From positions 64,001-128,000 of the forward strand of contig NZ_CANMRQ010000001.1 of NCBI RefSeq assembly GCF_947500325.1: 64,000 nt of DNA. The letters run 5' to 3'. Shown here piece after piece: positions 8,725 through 18,525 of this stretch. The position numbers were made by a program, and so were the translations under genes. The notes beneath the pieces were generated by a model. That model was not told the origin of the DNA. It did not search any database and worked only from the letters and a program-made list of their open reading frames with translations. Origin of the DNA: an uncultured Lacinutrix sp. (GTDB taxonomy: Bacteria > Bacteroidota > Bacteroidia > Flavobacteriales > Flavobacteriaceae). Each line of letters opens with the position of its first letter. Positions within the stretch are counted from its first letter, which is position 1.

Positions 8725-9321
8725 ATGAATTTTGACTTTAATAAAGATTATGTTTTGGAGAACGATATGGTTTTACTAAAACCGCTACATGAAAGTCATA
8801 TTCCTAAATTATTAAACATTGCTAATGAACCAAATATTTGGGATTATTCCTTTATAAAAGGAGATGGATTACAAAATTTAACGAATTATATACTGTCTAC
8901 ATTACAAGCAAGAAAAAATAAAAGAGAATATCCTTTTCTTGTTATTGATAAGAGAATAAATGCTGTTGCTGGTTGTACACGATTCTGTGATATAAATTTA
9001 ATATTAAACAACACAAGACTTGGTTACACTTGGTATGGAAAACGATTTCAAGGTACTGGTTTAAACAAAAATTGTAAATATTTGTTGTTTGAATTTGCGT
9101 TTAATGTTATGAAAATGGAACGAATAGGTCTTGGTGCCTATATTGAAAACAAAAGAAGTATTGCGGCCATGAAAAGTGTTGGGTGTGTTCAAGAAGGCAA
9201 GTACAGAAAAGCACTACCAAGTCCTACAGGAACAGGAAGAACCGATGCTATTTTATTAAGTATCTTAAAAGAAGAATGGATAGCATCAAAAAAAGAAGCA
9301 CTTAAACGAAAATTAATATAG
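8725..9321 (+). CDS. GNAT-family N-acetyltransferase, RimJ/RimL-like
   Basis: 198 residues with an N-terminal domain starting NDMVLLKPLHESHIPKLL, typical of the Acetyltransf_3 (RimJ/RimL-type) branch. The acetyl-CoA loop region is FQGTGLNKNCKYLLFEFAF, and the C-terminal IENKRSIAAMKSVG segment is the usual last beta-alpha element. It would transfer an acetyl group from acetyl-CoA to an amine, with the substrate unknown. It lies tightly between the OsmC gene and recJ. Confidence 0.85.
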   Translation: MNFDFNKDYVLENDMVLLKPLHESHIPKLLNIANEPNIWDYSFIKGDGLQNLTNYILSTLQARKNKREYPFLVIDKRINAVAGCTRFCDINLILNNTRLGYTWYGKRFQGTGLNKNCKYLLFEFAFNVMKMERIGLGAYIENKRSIAAMKSVGCVQEGKYRKALPSPTGTGRTDAILLSILKEEWIASKKEALKRKLI

Positions 9322-9324
9322 TAA

Positions 9325-11016
9325 ATGCGTTGGACTCTAAAACCAAAACCAAACCTTGATACCGTTAAGTTCTTACAACAAGCTTTACAGGTTGACGAAT
9401 CTATCGCATCGCTTTTAGTTCAAAGAGGTATTGAAACTTTTGAACAAGCAAAAGATTTTTTTAGACCTAGTTTAAACGATTTACATGATCCTTTTTTAAT
9501 GAAGGATATGGATAAAGCTGTTGCACGAATAGAAACAGCAATACAAAACAATGAAAACATCCTAGTCTATGGCGACTACGATGTTGATGGCACAACGGCA
9601 GTTTCACTAATGTCTTCTTATTTATTAAGTAGCTATTCTAACGTTGCCACCTATATTCCTGACCGTTATAATGAAGGCTATGGTATTTCATATATGGGTA
9701 TAGATTTTGCTCATGACAATGAGTTTTCTTTAATTATTGCATTAGATTGTGGTATAAAAGCCATAGATAAAGTTGCTTATGCTAAAGAAAAAAATATCGA
9801 TTTTATAATCTGTGATCACCACAGACCTGGAGACAATATACCAAATGCCATTGCTGTTTTAGATCCTAAACAAAATGATTGCAATTACCCATATAATGAA
9901 TTATGCGGTTGTGGTGTTGGTTTTAAATTAATTCAAGCATTAGCTTCTAAAAAAGGGGAAACTATAGAAGATGTTATTAAATATCTTGACTTAGTAGCAA
10001 CTGCTATTGGCGCAGATATTGTTCCTATTACTGGAGAAAACAGAATTCTGGCCTATTATGGTTTACAGGTTATTAATGAAAAACCAAGAGCTGGATTTAA
10101 AGCTATTATCAATCAAATTAAAAAAGAAACGCTTACTATTACTGATGTTGTTTTTATTATTGCTCCTAGAATAAATGCAGCTGGACGAATGAAACATGGA
10201 CAATATGCTGTTGATTTATTAACAGAAACCAATATTCAAACAGCAGAAGTTTATGCAAAAGAAATAGAAGATTTTAATACCGATAGAAAAGATGCAGATA
10301 AGCAAATAACCATTGAAGCGTTACAACAAATTCAAGACAATAAAGAAGAAGAACAATACACATCTGTAGTTTATCAAGAGAATTGGCATAAAGGTGTTAT
10401 AGGCATTGTAGCAAGTAGACTTATTGAAACCTATTATAGACCAACTTTAGTATTCACTAAAAGCGGAGATAAATTAGCTGCATCTGCAAGATCTGTTAAA
10501 GGCTTTGATGTTTATAATGCTTTAGAAGCTTGCTCAGAACACATAGAACAATTTGGAGGCCATAAATACGCTGCAGGCTTAACATTAAAAGTAGAAAACT
10601 ACGAAGCTTTCAAGCATAAATTTGAAGCTGTTGTTGAGGCTACAATTGATAAAAAATTATTAACTCCAGAAATTACTATAGATACTCAAATAGAACTTAA
10701 TACTATTACTCCAAAATTCTATAGAATTTTAAGTCAGTTTGCTCCTTTTGGCCCAGGAAATATGGCTCCAGTTTTTATGAGTGATAATCTTAAAGATACC
10801 GGTTATGGTAAATGTGTTGGAGAAGATGATAAACACCTACGTATTACTGTAAAGCAACCTAATAGCAATAAAATAGTTTGCATTGGATTTGGTTTAGGGA
10901 ATAAATTAAATATTATTAAAAGAGAAGATTCTTTTATGGCAGCCTATTCAATTGATGAAAACCATTGGCAAGGTAATGTAAGCCTACAACTAAAGTTAAG
11001 AGATATAAAAGAATAA
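9325..11016 (+). CDS. recJ: Single-stranded-DNA-specific exonuclease RecJ
   Basis: 5'-3' ssDNA exonuclease used in mismatch and recombinational repair. 563 residues, close to E. coli RecJ. DHH-phosphoesterase motifs are GDYDVDGT (83-90) and the CDHH motif near residue 164; the DHHA1 segment GGHKYAAGLTL follows, and an OB-fold domain closes the protein (GFGLGNKLN region). It starts three bases after the GNAT stop. The nearby AddAB-like genes at 21.7-30.5 kb are other end-processing enzymes, but they are not in one operon with it. Confidence 0.95.
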   Translation: MRWTLKPKPNLDTVKFLQQALQVDESIASLLVQRGIETFEQAKDFFRPSLNDLHDPFLMKDMDKAVARIETAIQNNENILVYGDYDVDGTTAVSLMSSYLLSSYSNVATYIPDRYNEGYGISYMGIDFAHDNEFSLIIALDCGIKAIDKVAYAKEKNIDFIICDHHRPGDNIPNAIAVLDPKQNDCNYPYNELCGCGVGFKLIQALASKKGETIEDVIKYLDLVATAIGADIVPITGENRILAYYGLQVINEKPRAGFKAIINQIKKETLTITDVVFIIAPRINAAGRMKHGQYAVDLLTETNIQTAEVYAKEIEDFNTDRKDADKQITIEALQQIQDNKEEEQYTSVVYQENWHKGVIGIVASRLIETYYRPTLVFTKSGDKLAASARSVKGFDVYNALEACSEHIEQFGGHKYAAGLTLKVENYEAFKHKFEAVVEATIDKKLLTPEITIDTQIELNTITPKFYRILSQFAPFGPGNMAPVFMSDNLKDTGYGKCVGEDDKHLRITVKQPNSNKIVCIGFGLGNKLNIIKREDSFMAAYSIDENHWQGNVSLQLKLRDIKE

Positions 11017-11043
11017 TTTATATTCTTATGCGTTTCTTTTAAT

Positions 11044-12150
11044 ATGAAATATAAGATTACGCTATTTTTTATTTTTCTTATTACGGTTACAAACTCACAA
11101 AATTTAGTAAAAAACCCAAGCTTTGAAGACTATAAAAAATGCCCTACAGAATTAGGAGCTTTCCATGATAATGTTATGTGTTGGTCATGTTCAAATTATG
11201 GCTCAACAGATTACTTTAATAACTGTAATAACGATTTAGGTTACTTTAATTATGTAGGCAATCAAACCCCAAGAACAGGGAAAGGTTATGCCGGGATATA
11301 TGCTTATGCTCCTAATAGTTATAGAGAGTATATTCAAACAAAATTTATTAATAAACTAGTAAAAGGAACAGAATATATAATCACTTTTTATGTTAGTCTT
11401 TCAGATTGTTCTTCACATGCCGTAAATACATTTGGAATATTATTTACCGAAACGAAATTAGATCATGCTAGTTCAAATTTTATTCACTTAAAATATTTAA
11501 ATCGAGACAAAATTAAATATAATTTTATTTCCGTTATGGATAATACGTTCTATTCTAATACTCAAGAATGGATTAAAATATCGACCATTTATAAAGCAAA
11601 AGGTTATGAAAACTATTTGTCTATTGGCAATTTTGATGTGAACAGAAAAATAGTAATAACAAATGTCTGGCCAAGTGCAGAAAGACAATTTGCATATTAC
11701 TATATAGATGATATCAGTATTATAGATTATTCAAATATTTTAAAAGAAAAAACAATTGAAATAGATAAAGAAAAGAAGGTAGAAGAAGACATTTTATTAG
11801 AAACTGAAAAAATCCATGTATTTAAAAATGTATTATTCGATTTTAATAAATCAACATTATTAAAAGACTCCGTTGAAGATTTAGATAAACTATACCTTCA
11901 TTTATCTAAAAACTCAAATCTATTTGTAGAAATTTATGGGCATACAGATAATATTGGTTTACAAAGACGAAATCAAGAATTATCTACCAAACGCGCAAAA
12001 GCTGTTTCAGATTACTTAATTTTGAAAGGACTAAATAGTAGTCGTATACAATGGTTTGGTTTTGGAAGCACAAAACCAATATTAAAAAATAATTCTGAAG
12101 AAAATAGAGCACAAAATAGACGTGTAGAATTTAAGTTAATTTCTAAATGA
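11044..12150 (+). CDS. OmpA-family outer-membrane protein
   Basis: 368 residues. A cleavable signal peptide ends near TNSQ. The N-terminal part begins NLVKNPSFEDYKKCP, a start shared by many flavobacterial surface proteins, and probably forms a carbohydrate-binding-like beta-sandwich with several cysteines (CWSCSNYG). After a short charged linker (about 235-255) the C-terminal OmpA peptidoglycan-binding domain follows: FDFNKSTLL, IYGHTDNIG, and the NRRVEFKL end. It probably tethers an exposed domain to the cell wall. It overlaps the MFS gene by four bases. Confidence 0.85.
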   Translation: MKYKITLFFIFLITVTNSQNLVKNPSFEDYKKCPTELGAFHDNVMCWSCSNYGSTDYFNNCNNDLGYFNYVGNQTPRTGKGYAGIYAYAPNSYREYIQTKFINKLVKGTEYIITFYVSLSDCSSHAVNTFGILFTETKLDHASSNFIHLKYLNRDKIKYNFISVMDNTFYSNTQEWIKISTIYKAKGYENYLSIGNFDVNRKIVITNVWPSAERQFAYYYIDDISIIDYSNILKEKTIEIDKEKKVEEDILLETEKIHVFKNVLFDFNKSTLLKDSVEDLDKLYLHLSKNSNLFVEIYGHTDNIGLQRRNQELSTKRAKAVSDYLILKGLNSSRIQWFGFGSTKPILKNNSEENRAQNRRVEFKLISK

Positions 12151-13418
12151 GTAAAACCAAAAACGATCCATACGCAGCATTGCGTTTTAAAGAGTTTAAT
12201 ATTTTTTTACTCATGCGTTTTTTATTGGTTTTTGGTTGGTCTATGCAATTTATTGTAATAGAATGGCAAGTATATGCACTTACTAAAAGCCCTCTAGCAT
12301 TAGGTATTATTGGTCTTTGTGAATTTTTACCTGCTTTTCTAATAGCTCCTTTTGCGGGATATATTGTTGATAAAAAAGAAAAAAGGAATTTGTTCGCACT
12401 TTGTATTGCTCTATTTTCTTTAATAAGTTTTGGGCTGTTTTGGCTAACATCAAATTATGTAGAAACCTCATGGCCAACAAATACGGTTTTATATGGTATT
12501 TATAGCTTAGTTTTTTTTGGTGGTGTTTTGAGAGCTTTTTTTGGACCTACTATTTTTTCACTCATCGCACTTTTGGTACCTAAAAAGATATATCCTAATG
12601 CAGCTACATGGAGTAGTAGTACATGGAAAGGCGCTAATGTTTTTGGTGCCCTGTGTGGCGGTTTTTTAATTGCATGGATTGGTGTTAATTATACACTTGG
12701 TATTATCTTTTTATTAGTAATGTTAGCATTATTACTGGTGTTTCAAATAGCCAAAAAACCTATTTTAAATAAAGGAAATAATGAATCTGTGAAAGAAAGT
12801 TTAAAAGCTGGACTTAATTTTGTGTTTAATGATAAGGTAATTTTAGGTGCTTTAACCTTAGATATGATTGCCGTTTTATTTGGAGGTGCAGTTGCAATTT
12901 TCGCTGTATTTGCAACAGATATTTTGGATGCAGGACCTAAAGGATTTGGTATATTAAATGCAGCATTATCTTCTGGAAGTATAATAACAATGTTAGCTAC
13001 AACATATATACCTATTACAAAAAGTACTGGGAAGAAATTACTTGTTTCAGTTTTTGGGTTTGGTGTTTTTATGATAATTTTCGGTGCGTCAAAATTGTTA
13101 TGGCTTAGTGTTATAGCGTTATTCTTTTCTGGTGTTTTTGATGGAATTTCAATGGTGGTTCGTCAAACCATACTACAACTTAAAACACCTGATGAAATGA
13201 GAGGTCGTGTTGGCGCCGTAAATTCTATGTTTGTTGGGTCTTCTAATGAACTTGGAGCTCTTGAGAGTGGTATAGCTGCAAGACTATTTGGTGCACCTTT
13301 AGCGGTTATTCTTGGTGGTTCTATAACACTTATTATTGTGGCAATAATTGGTGCAAAAAATCAACCTTTACGTGATCTTGATTTGACAAAAGATATCGAG
13401 GATGATCAAGATCAATAA
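12147..13418 (+). CDS. MFS transporter
   Basis: 423 residues with about 12 transmembrane helices in two halves. The loop 2-3 motif GYIVDKKEKRN matches MFS motif A, and the second half has the equivalent DEMRGRVGAVNSMF segment. The Enterobactin-exporter-like (MFS_3) subgroup fits best, suggesting an exporter of a small molecule, but the substrate cannot be inferred. The start ATGA overlaps the stop of the OmpA-family gene, so translation is coupled. It converges with the sulfatase gene, whose stop is one base away. Confidence 0.85.
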   Translation: MSKTKNDPYAALRFKEFNIFLLMRFLLVFGWSMQFIVIEWQVYALTKSPLALGIIGLCEFLPAFLIAPFAGYIVDKKEKRNLFALCIALFSLISFGLFWLTSNYVETSWPTNTVLYGIYSLVFFGGVLRAFFGPTIFSLIALLVPKKIYPNAATWSSSTWKGANVFGALCGGFLIAWIGVNYTLGIIFLLVMLALLLVFQIAKKPILNKGNNESVKESLKAGLNFVFNDKVILGALTLDMIAVLFGGAVAIFAVFATDILDAGPKGFGILNAALSSGSIITMLATTYIPITKSTGKKLLVSVFGFGVFMIIFGASKLLWLSVIALFFSGVFDGISMVVRQTILQLKTPDEMRGRVGAVNSMFVGSSNELGALESGIAARLFGAPLAVILGGSITLIIVAIIGAKNQPLRDLDLTKDIEDDQDQ

Positions 13419-13419
13419 A

Positions 13420-14739
13420 TTACTCTCTAATTTCGTCTAATTTAATAATTAAATCATTTAATATTGAAGCATTACTATCGCTTAATGGTAATTGATTTGC
13501 GTTTAATAAATTTGGATTTTCTACAGTGTTTGTACTTAAATCATAAAACGCTTCATTAATACCTCCAAGATTAATATACTTATGAGTAGCGTTTCTTATT
13601 GCATAATTATTACTTCCAGCATCAGTATTAATTTCGGTATAAACATAATCTCTTGTATTGGTATTAGACGTTGTTAAAAGCGTTTTAAAGCTTTTACTAT
13701 CATTTATTTCTGAAACAGTATTACCAGTTAATTCTGATATGGTTGCAAATAAATCTGTAGTATTAATTAAGGCATCTTCGGTATCATTTATACGCATTAC
13801 ATCCTTTCCAGAAATTATCATTGGTACATTAACACCGCCTTGATAAACAGTTCCTTTTGCTCTTGGAGAAGGATATTCTTGAACCACTTGATTTGGTGTA
13901 CCATTATCACCAATAAAAATAATTATAGTATTCTCTTTTTCTTCCTGTGACATAGCGTTTAGCAATCTACCCATTTCTGTATCCATAGCCTCAATCATTG
14001 CCATATAATATGGTAATGGATTTGCGTCTATACTTGCTTGATCTGTTGGTAAAGCGCCTTGTGAATGTAGTTCGCTAGGAGGTAAATGAAATGGAGTATG
14101 TGGCGCATTATATGCAAGCCACAAAAACCATGGTTGCGATTGATTACTAATCCAATCTATGGCAAGATCTGTAAATTTTGTAGTTGTATATTCAGTAGAA
14201 GAATTTGTTTGTCCATTTTCTGTTAAATTCCAATTGGTATAAGATTGTACGCCTCCATTTAAAAGACCAGCATAATAATTAACACCCATATTAGTTGGGT
14301 GATTGGCATTTGTAGACAAATGCCATTTACCAATAACGGCATGATTATATAAATTTCCTGTTGTATTATCTATATAACTTTGCAAAGACGTTTCAGATGT
14401 TGATAATTCATCATTTACACTTAATACACCTGTTCTATAGCCATATTTTCCAGTAATAATACTTGATCTTGTTGGTGTACATACTGGATAAGACCATAGG
14501 TTATTAAACCTAATTCCAGTATTTATCATGCTTTCTAAATTTGGCATGTTAGGCTTTATGCTTCCAATATTGTATCCTGGAGTTGCATCTAAACCCATAT
14601 CATCTGCTATAATAAGTAAAATATTGGGCTTACTTTGTGTTGTATTATTTTCAGATGGAGCAATTACAGTATTGTCTGATTTGCAAGAAAAAAATACTAT
14701 AGTTAAAAGTAGAATAAATTGTAATTGAATAGGTCTCAT
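13420..14739 (-). CDS. Sulfatase lipoprotein (Cys-type)
   Basis: 439 residues. The lipobox IVFFSC puts Cys19 at the lipidation site. The alkaline-phosphatase-like domain starts with PNILLIIADDMG (metal-binding Asp46-Asp47). The signature CTPTRSSIITG provides Cys87, which the formylglycine-generating or anaerobic maturase enzyme must convert, and GKWH and the late FIGDNG motif bind metal and sulfate. It hydrolyses sulfate esters, in marine flavobacteria usually algal polysaccharides or mucins. No polysaccharide utilisation genes or sulfatase-maturation gene lie nearby, so the substrate is open. Confidence 0.9.
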   Translation of the reverse strand: MRPIQLQFILLLTIVFFSCKSDNTVIAPSENNTTQSKPNILLIIADDMGLDATPGYNIGSIKPNMPNLESMINTGIRFNNLWSYPVCTPTRSSIITGKYGYRTGVLSVNDELSTSETSLQSYIDNTTGNLYNHAVIGKWHLSTNANHPTNMGVNYYAGLLNGGVQSYTNWNLTENGQTNSSTEYTTTKFTDLAIDWISNQSQPWFLWLAYNAPHTPFHLPPSELHSQGALPTDQASIDANPLPYYMAMIEAMDTEMGRLLNAMSQEEKENTIIIFIGDNGTPNQVVQEYPSPRAKGTVYQGGVNVPMIISGKDVMRINDTEDALINTTDLFATISELTGNTVSEINDSKSFKTLLTTSNTNTRDYVYTEINTDAGSNNYAIRNATHKYINLGGINEAFYDLSTNTVENPNLLNANQLPLSDSNASILNDLIIKLDEIRE

Positions 14740-14797
14740 AAATTTGGATATATAAGCTTAGACTATAAAATTCTCATTTCGTTTAATTCAATTATAA

Positions 14798-15748
14798 TTA
14801 GTTTTTATTTTTATTTTCCGCGCTTAAAAAATCAAAAATTAATTCATTTATAAGTTGTGGTTTTTCTTCTTGTATAAAATGTCTTGCGTCTATTAAATGA
14901 ACATTTTTATCATATATATTTAAATCATTTATTACTTTCTCTTCTTGTAACTCCCAAAATAAAAATGAATCCATTTTACCCCAAACTACTAGTACAGGAA
15001 CATCAACAGACAGTAACGTTTCTTTATAATTAGGTAATGCATTACAAGTCTGTGTGAAAAAATAATACATACCATGTGTTTTTCCTTCTTTTAAAGGTTT
15101 TTTATAACCTTCTATATCTGCCTTATTAAGGGTATTCTTTTTTAGTCCAGAATTAAAAAGCCCTTTAAGCATTGTATTTGCTGTAATGTTATTTCTATAA
15201 GCCCACATTGCTGTTTTGGCAAAAAATCCTTTTTTAAATCGAATTGGTGGATTAAAACCTTCTTGATAAATAATAGTATTTAAAACGACTAGTTTTTCAA
15301 TTCTATTAGGTTGTTTTTTTAGTAATTCCCATGTCCAAAGACCTCCTGCATCATGAGTAACATGAGTCCAGTTTTTAATCTTTAATTCATCCATTAAAGC
15401 TATAAGACGTTCAGCATGTTTTTCTTCAGAATAGATATTATAGCCTTTAGGAGAATCACTACTACCAAAGCCCAGCATATCTGGTACAATTACACGATAA
15501 GATTTAGACAACTCATCAATCATTTTCCTATACAACCATCCTGAAGTTGGAACACCATGAAGTAAAACAATAACATCTCCATAGCCTTTATCTATATACT
15601 TAATAGCACCTTCTTGAGAAAAAAATGTTTTTTGCCTTTCTCTATATATATGATATGTCATTTGATTATTTCTTATAATTTTTGATTGGTATGGCTTACA
15701 TGAAAAGAAAACGCCTTGAAAAACTAATAGCAATAGTAATTTCCTCAT
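14798..15748 (-). CDS. Alpha/beta hydrolase lipoprotein with Asp nucleophile
   Basis: 316 residues. Lipobox VFFSC (Cys17) suggests envelope anchoring. Oxyanion motif HGVPTSGWLYRKM; the nucleophile elbow is THDAGG with Asp133, as in haloalkane dehalogenases and epoxide hydrolases rather than esterases (Ser). The charge relay acid is probably in VVWGKMDSFL, and the His is in IDARHFIQEE. The lid is four to five helices (about 160-230). The reaction is therefore likely dehalogenation or epoxide hydrolysis, not ester cleavage; the substrate is unknown. It is co-oriented with the sulfatase and 58 bp upstream of it, but no operon evidence is strong. Confidence 0.82.
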   Translation of the reverse strand: MRKLLLLLVFQGVFFSCKPYQSKIIRNNQMTYHIYRERQKTFFSQEGAIKYIDKGYGDVIVLLHGVPTSGWLYRKMIDELSKSYRVIVPDMLGFGSSDSPKGYNIYSEEKHAERLIALMDELKIKNWTHVTHDAGGLWTWELLKKQPNRIEKLVVLNTIIYQEGFNPPIRFKKGFFAKTAMWAYRNNITANTMLKGLFNSGLKKNTLNKADIEGYKKPLKEGKTHGMYYFFTQTCNALPNYKETLLSVDVPVLVVWGKMDSFLFWELQEEKVINDLNIYDKNVHLIDARHFIQEEKPQLINELIFDFLSAENKNKN

Positions 15749-15813
15749 AATGAGAAGTTTTTTTTAAAGATAATAGAAAATCTAATAAAATTACTATGAA
15801 ACTAAATTTCTAT

Positions 15814-15821
15814 TATCTTTG
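15814..15821 (+). promoter_or_regulatory. -7 box of the peptidoglycan-binding-like gene
   Basis: TATCTTTG, an exact TAnnTTTG, leaves a predicted leader of about 30 bases to the ATG at 15859. No clear -33 element. Confidence 0.5.
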
Positions 15822-15858
15822 TTTGAGCTATACGTCTTTCTATAATATCTAAACATCA

Positions 15859-16518
15859 ATGAAGAAAATTCTAATTTTTATCCTTGTCGTTATCATTCTA
15901 ATATTTGCCTATTCGGAATATAAAGAATACCAACGTTTTCACCCCAAAAATGCAAACATAATAGCATCTAACACTATTGATTTAGACTACCATAATAAAG
16001 AAACTATTTTTAATTATTATAGAGCTTTAGAAAATGCTAATAACTATATGCAAATGCAATGGAGTGTTAATGGTATAGATGTTAGAAGCCCTGAAGATGA
16101 TAATGAGGAAACGAATTTAGCTGTATCTAAATATGGCGAAAAAGTAGCTAAACTAAATTACTTTAAAAATATTCTTGAGCGCTCTAAAAAACTTAAAAGT
16201 GAAGGTTATAGTAATAAGGATATTAAGAGTTTTGAAACCCAAGGTTTAACTACTAAAGCGTATACGCTTAAAATAAATAAAGAGAAATATAAACAAATGA
16301 TTCTTGAAATGATGCCCGAAAAAGCATTGTTTTCTGGAGAGCGCAATCAATTTGTATATGAAATACAGAAGTTATTAGTAAAAAAAGGATATGATATCCC
16401 TATTGATGGCGTCTATAAAAATGTGACTTCTGATGCTTTGATGTTATTTGAAGAAAAAAACAACTTATTTACAGATGGAAAAATTGATTTAATCTCCTTA
16501 AATTTATTACTGAAGTAA
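15859..16518 (+). CDS. Membrane-anchored protein with C-terminal peptidoglycan-binding-like domain
   Basis: 219 residues. An N-terminal hydrophobic segment (about 4-20) is probably an uncleaved anchor, since no signal-peptidase site is obvious. A helical, charged middle follows. The last 60 residues (EIQKLLVKKGYDIPIDGVY, then a repeat-like TDGKIDLISLNLLL) resemble the PG_binding_1 fold, which binds peptidoglycan or directs periplasmic proteins to it. No catalytic domain is visible. Function unknown. Confidence 0.72.
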   Translation: MKKILIFILVVIILIFAYSEYKEYQRFHPKNANIIASNTIDLDYHNKETIFNYYRALENANNYMQMQWSVNGIDVRSPEDDNEETNLAVSKYGEKVAKLNYFKNILERSKKLKSEGYSNKDIKSFETQGLTTKAYTLKINKEKYKQMILEMMPEKALFSGERNQFVYEIQKLLVKKGYDIPIDGVYKNVTSDALMLFEEKNNLFTDGKIDLISLNLLLK

Positions 16519-16555
16519 TTTTTTAATATTACCAAATAGTTAATTATAATTTTAT

Positions 16556-17278
16556 TTGAATTTTTTTCATCATTTGAAAACCGAATCACTTCTTAAAAAC
16601 ACAGCTTTAATTCTTGGTCTTTTTTGTGTGTTAATTTCTATGACTTCCTTTAGTCGATTAGAATTTTATTTTAAACCATTATTTCACCTTGTTTTATTAC
16701 TTAGTTATTCTATTTTTTCTAAAAAAATAAAGCCTATAGTGTACGTTTTCTTTTTAAGTGCAATGGTTGCAGAATATATGGCTAGTTCTAATTTTTATTT
16801 GAATTTTTTTTGGATTCTATTAAGCTTTTCAATATGCTTTATTAGTGGTATTATTCTGTTATTCCCGTTCTTAAAAAAAGGCAATCTAAAATTTAAAGGC
16901 ACTAATCTTATATTTATTTTAATAGTTATTGCTGGTTTAAGCTATATAATACTTTCCATATATGTTAAATCTATTAAAGCGCTTAATAGTGAAGGTTTTT
17001 TCACTTTTGTAACTATTATATTTTCTGCTTTTATATTGTCCTGTTTTTACATCACTTCCACATATAACCATCCTAAAAGTATTCTTTTATTCTTAACTGG
17101 TATAGGTTATGGAATAACTTGTATTGCAAGTTTAATCATGTTTACATTTAATATAGACAACGTTCTATTAATAGGGTTTATAAATTTAAGTGAAACGACA
17201 GCGCAATTTTGTTTTGCTTATTTTATGATTGATTATAATGAGGTATTAGACAATAAAGATTTATTAGATAAAATCTAG
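16556..17278 (+). CDS. Multi-pass membrane protein, possibly YhhN (lysoplasmalogenase)-like
   Basis: 240 residues with seven to eight predicted membrane helices. The KPLFHLVLLLSYSIF segment followed by a helical pair resembles the YhhN/lysoplasmalogenase family, but the conserved acidic residues of that family are hard to find, so the match is weak. The only in-frame start upstream of the first helix is TTG at 16556, because an in-frame TAA stands at 16547; the next ATG is at 16640, inside the first helix. Its stop is four bases from the convergent lpxH-like stop. Confidence 0.65.
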   Translation: MNFFHHLKTESLLKNTALILGLFCVLISMTSFSRLEFYFKPLFHLVLLLSYSIFSKKIKPIVYVFFLSAMVAEYMASSNFYLNFFWILLSFSICFISGIILLFPFLKKGNLKFKGTNLIFILIVIAGLSYIILSIYVKSIKALNSEGFFTFVTIIFSAFILSCFYITSTYNHPKSILLFLTGIGYGITCIASLIMFTFNIDNVLLIGFINLSETTAQFCFAYFMIDYNEVLDNKDLLDKI

Positions 17279-17282
17279 CTTA

Positions 17283-18041
17283 TTAAAGTTCATATTTTTT
17301 TAAATCTAAAGTATCTCCATCAAAAACGCCATACGTATAATACGAAATCCAATCTCCGAGATTAACATACTTAGAATTATTCTTTAGTTCTATATCTAGA
17401 GGAAGATGTCTGTGCCCAAACACAAAAAAGTCTCTGTGTTTACTTTCCAATTTTCGTTTACAATATTGAACGAGCCATTCTTTATCTTCACCTAAAAATT
17501 TAGCATCTTCATCTCCTGAAATCAACTTATTTTTAACAGAAAGGTATTGTGCTAATCGTACTCCTAAATCTGGATGCAGCCATCTAAAAAACCATTTAGC
17601 AATTGGGTTTGTAAACACTTTTTTCATGCGCTTATATCCTTTATCTCCGGGTCCTAAACCATCACCATGACCAATAAAAAAGGTTTTATTATTAAAAGTA
17701 TATTCTTGAGGTTTATGATATACAGGAATATTTAGTTCTTCTTCAAAGTAACCATTCATCCATAAATCATGATTACCAACAAAGTAATAAATTGGAATTC
17801 CAGAGTCGCTTATTTCTGCTAATTTCCCTAATGTTCTTGTAAATCCTTTTGGTACAACCATTTTATACTCTGCCCAAAAATCAAATAAATCTCCAAGCAA
17901 GAAAATAGCTGCAGCATCTTCTTTAACCATATCCAACCAAGCTACAAATTTTTTCTCTCGAGGAAACGATTGTTCTTGTGTTGGCGCACCTAGATGATTA
18001 TCTGAAGCAAAATATATTTTCTTTCCTTTTGGAATTTGCAT
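17283..18041 (-). CDS. lpxH: UDP-2,3-diacylglucosamine diphosphatase (LpxH-like)
   Basis: Metallophosphatase that forms lipid X from UDP-2,3-diacylglucosamine in lipid A synthesis, on the inner face of the membrane. 252 residues. Metal-binding motifs: FASDNHLGAP (Asp14, His16), LLGDLFDFW, VGNHDLW, and the late GHGDGLGPGD and FGHRHLPL histidines. Assignment to LpxH is by motif and length; LpxG-like or other calcineurin-type enzymes could be confused with it. A leading ATG at 18041 precedes the first beta strand closely, which supports the start. Confidence 0.82.
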   Translation of the reverse strand: MQIPKGKKIYFASDNHLGAPTQEQSFPREKKFVAWLDMVKEDAAAIFLLGDLFDFWAEYKMVVPKGFTRTLGKLAEISDSGIPIYYFVGNHDLWMNGYFEEELNIPVYHKPQEYTFNNKTFFIGHGDGLGPGDKGYKRMKKVFTNPIAKWFFRWLHPDLGVRLAQYLSVKNKLISGDEDAKFLGEDKEWLVQYCKRKLESKHRDFFVFGHRHLPLDIELKNNSKYVNLGDWISYYTYGVFDGDTLDLKKYEL

Positions 18042-18075
18042 GGGTAAATATAATTAATTCCTTTACTAATAAGAA

Positions 18076-18525
18076 TTAGTTTTCACTCGCATACCATTCG
18101 GCATACGAACTTTCTGTCTCTTGTAATTTTAATGAATGTAGCTGTACATTATTAGGTAAGCGCTTTTTTATTTTTGCGGCAAAATCAATAACCATCATTT
18201 CACTTGTTGGTTGGTAATTCACCAATAACACATTATGACCTCTATCTTGAAGTTCTTTAGCCAATTCAACATGAGGTGTGTTTTTATTAAAAACGGTTGC
18301 GTGATCGAAAACATCTACAATCTCCTCTTTTACTATTTTCTTAAGGTCTGAAAAATCAATAACCATCCCAAACTTTACATTTGAATTATCAGTTATTGGT
18401 TGCCCAAAAACAGTTACAGATAATTTATAACTATGCCCATGAACATTCTTACACTTACCGTCATAACCATATAATGCATGACCAGTTTCAAAAGAAAACT
18501 GTTTAGTAATGCGTATATTTCCCAT
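18076..18525 (-). CDS. queD: 6-carboxy-5,6,7,8-tetrahydropterin synthase
   Basis: Converts dihydroneopterin triphosphate to carboxytetrahydropterin, second step to queuosine (and other 7-deazapurines). 149 residues. Zinc ligands are His16 (FETGHALYG), His29 and His31 (KNVHGHSYKL), and the catalytic Cys25 lies between them. The family's closing QETESSYAEW is present. It begins inside the stop codon of a small membrane peptide (TAATG overlap), which suggests translational coupling. Neither queC nor queE is in this window. Confidence 0.93.
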   Translation of the reverse strand: MGNIRITKQFSFETGHALYGYDGKCKNVHGHSYKLSVTVFGQPITDNSNVKFGMVIDFSDLKKIVKEEIVDVFDHATVFNKNTPHVELAKELQDRGHNVLLVNYQPTSEMMVIDFAAKIKKRLPNNVQLHSLKLQETESSYAEWYASEN

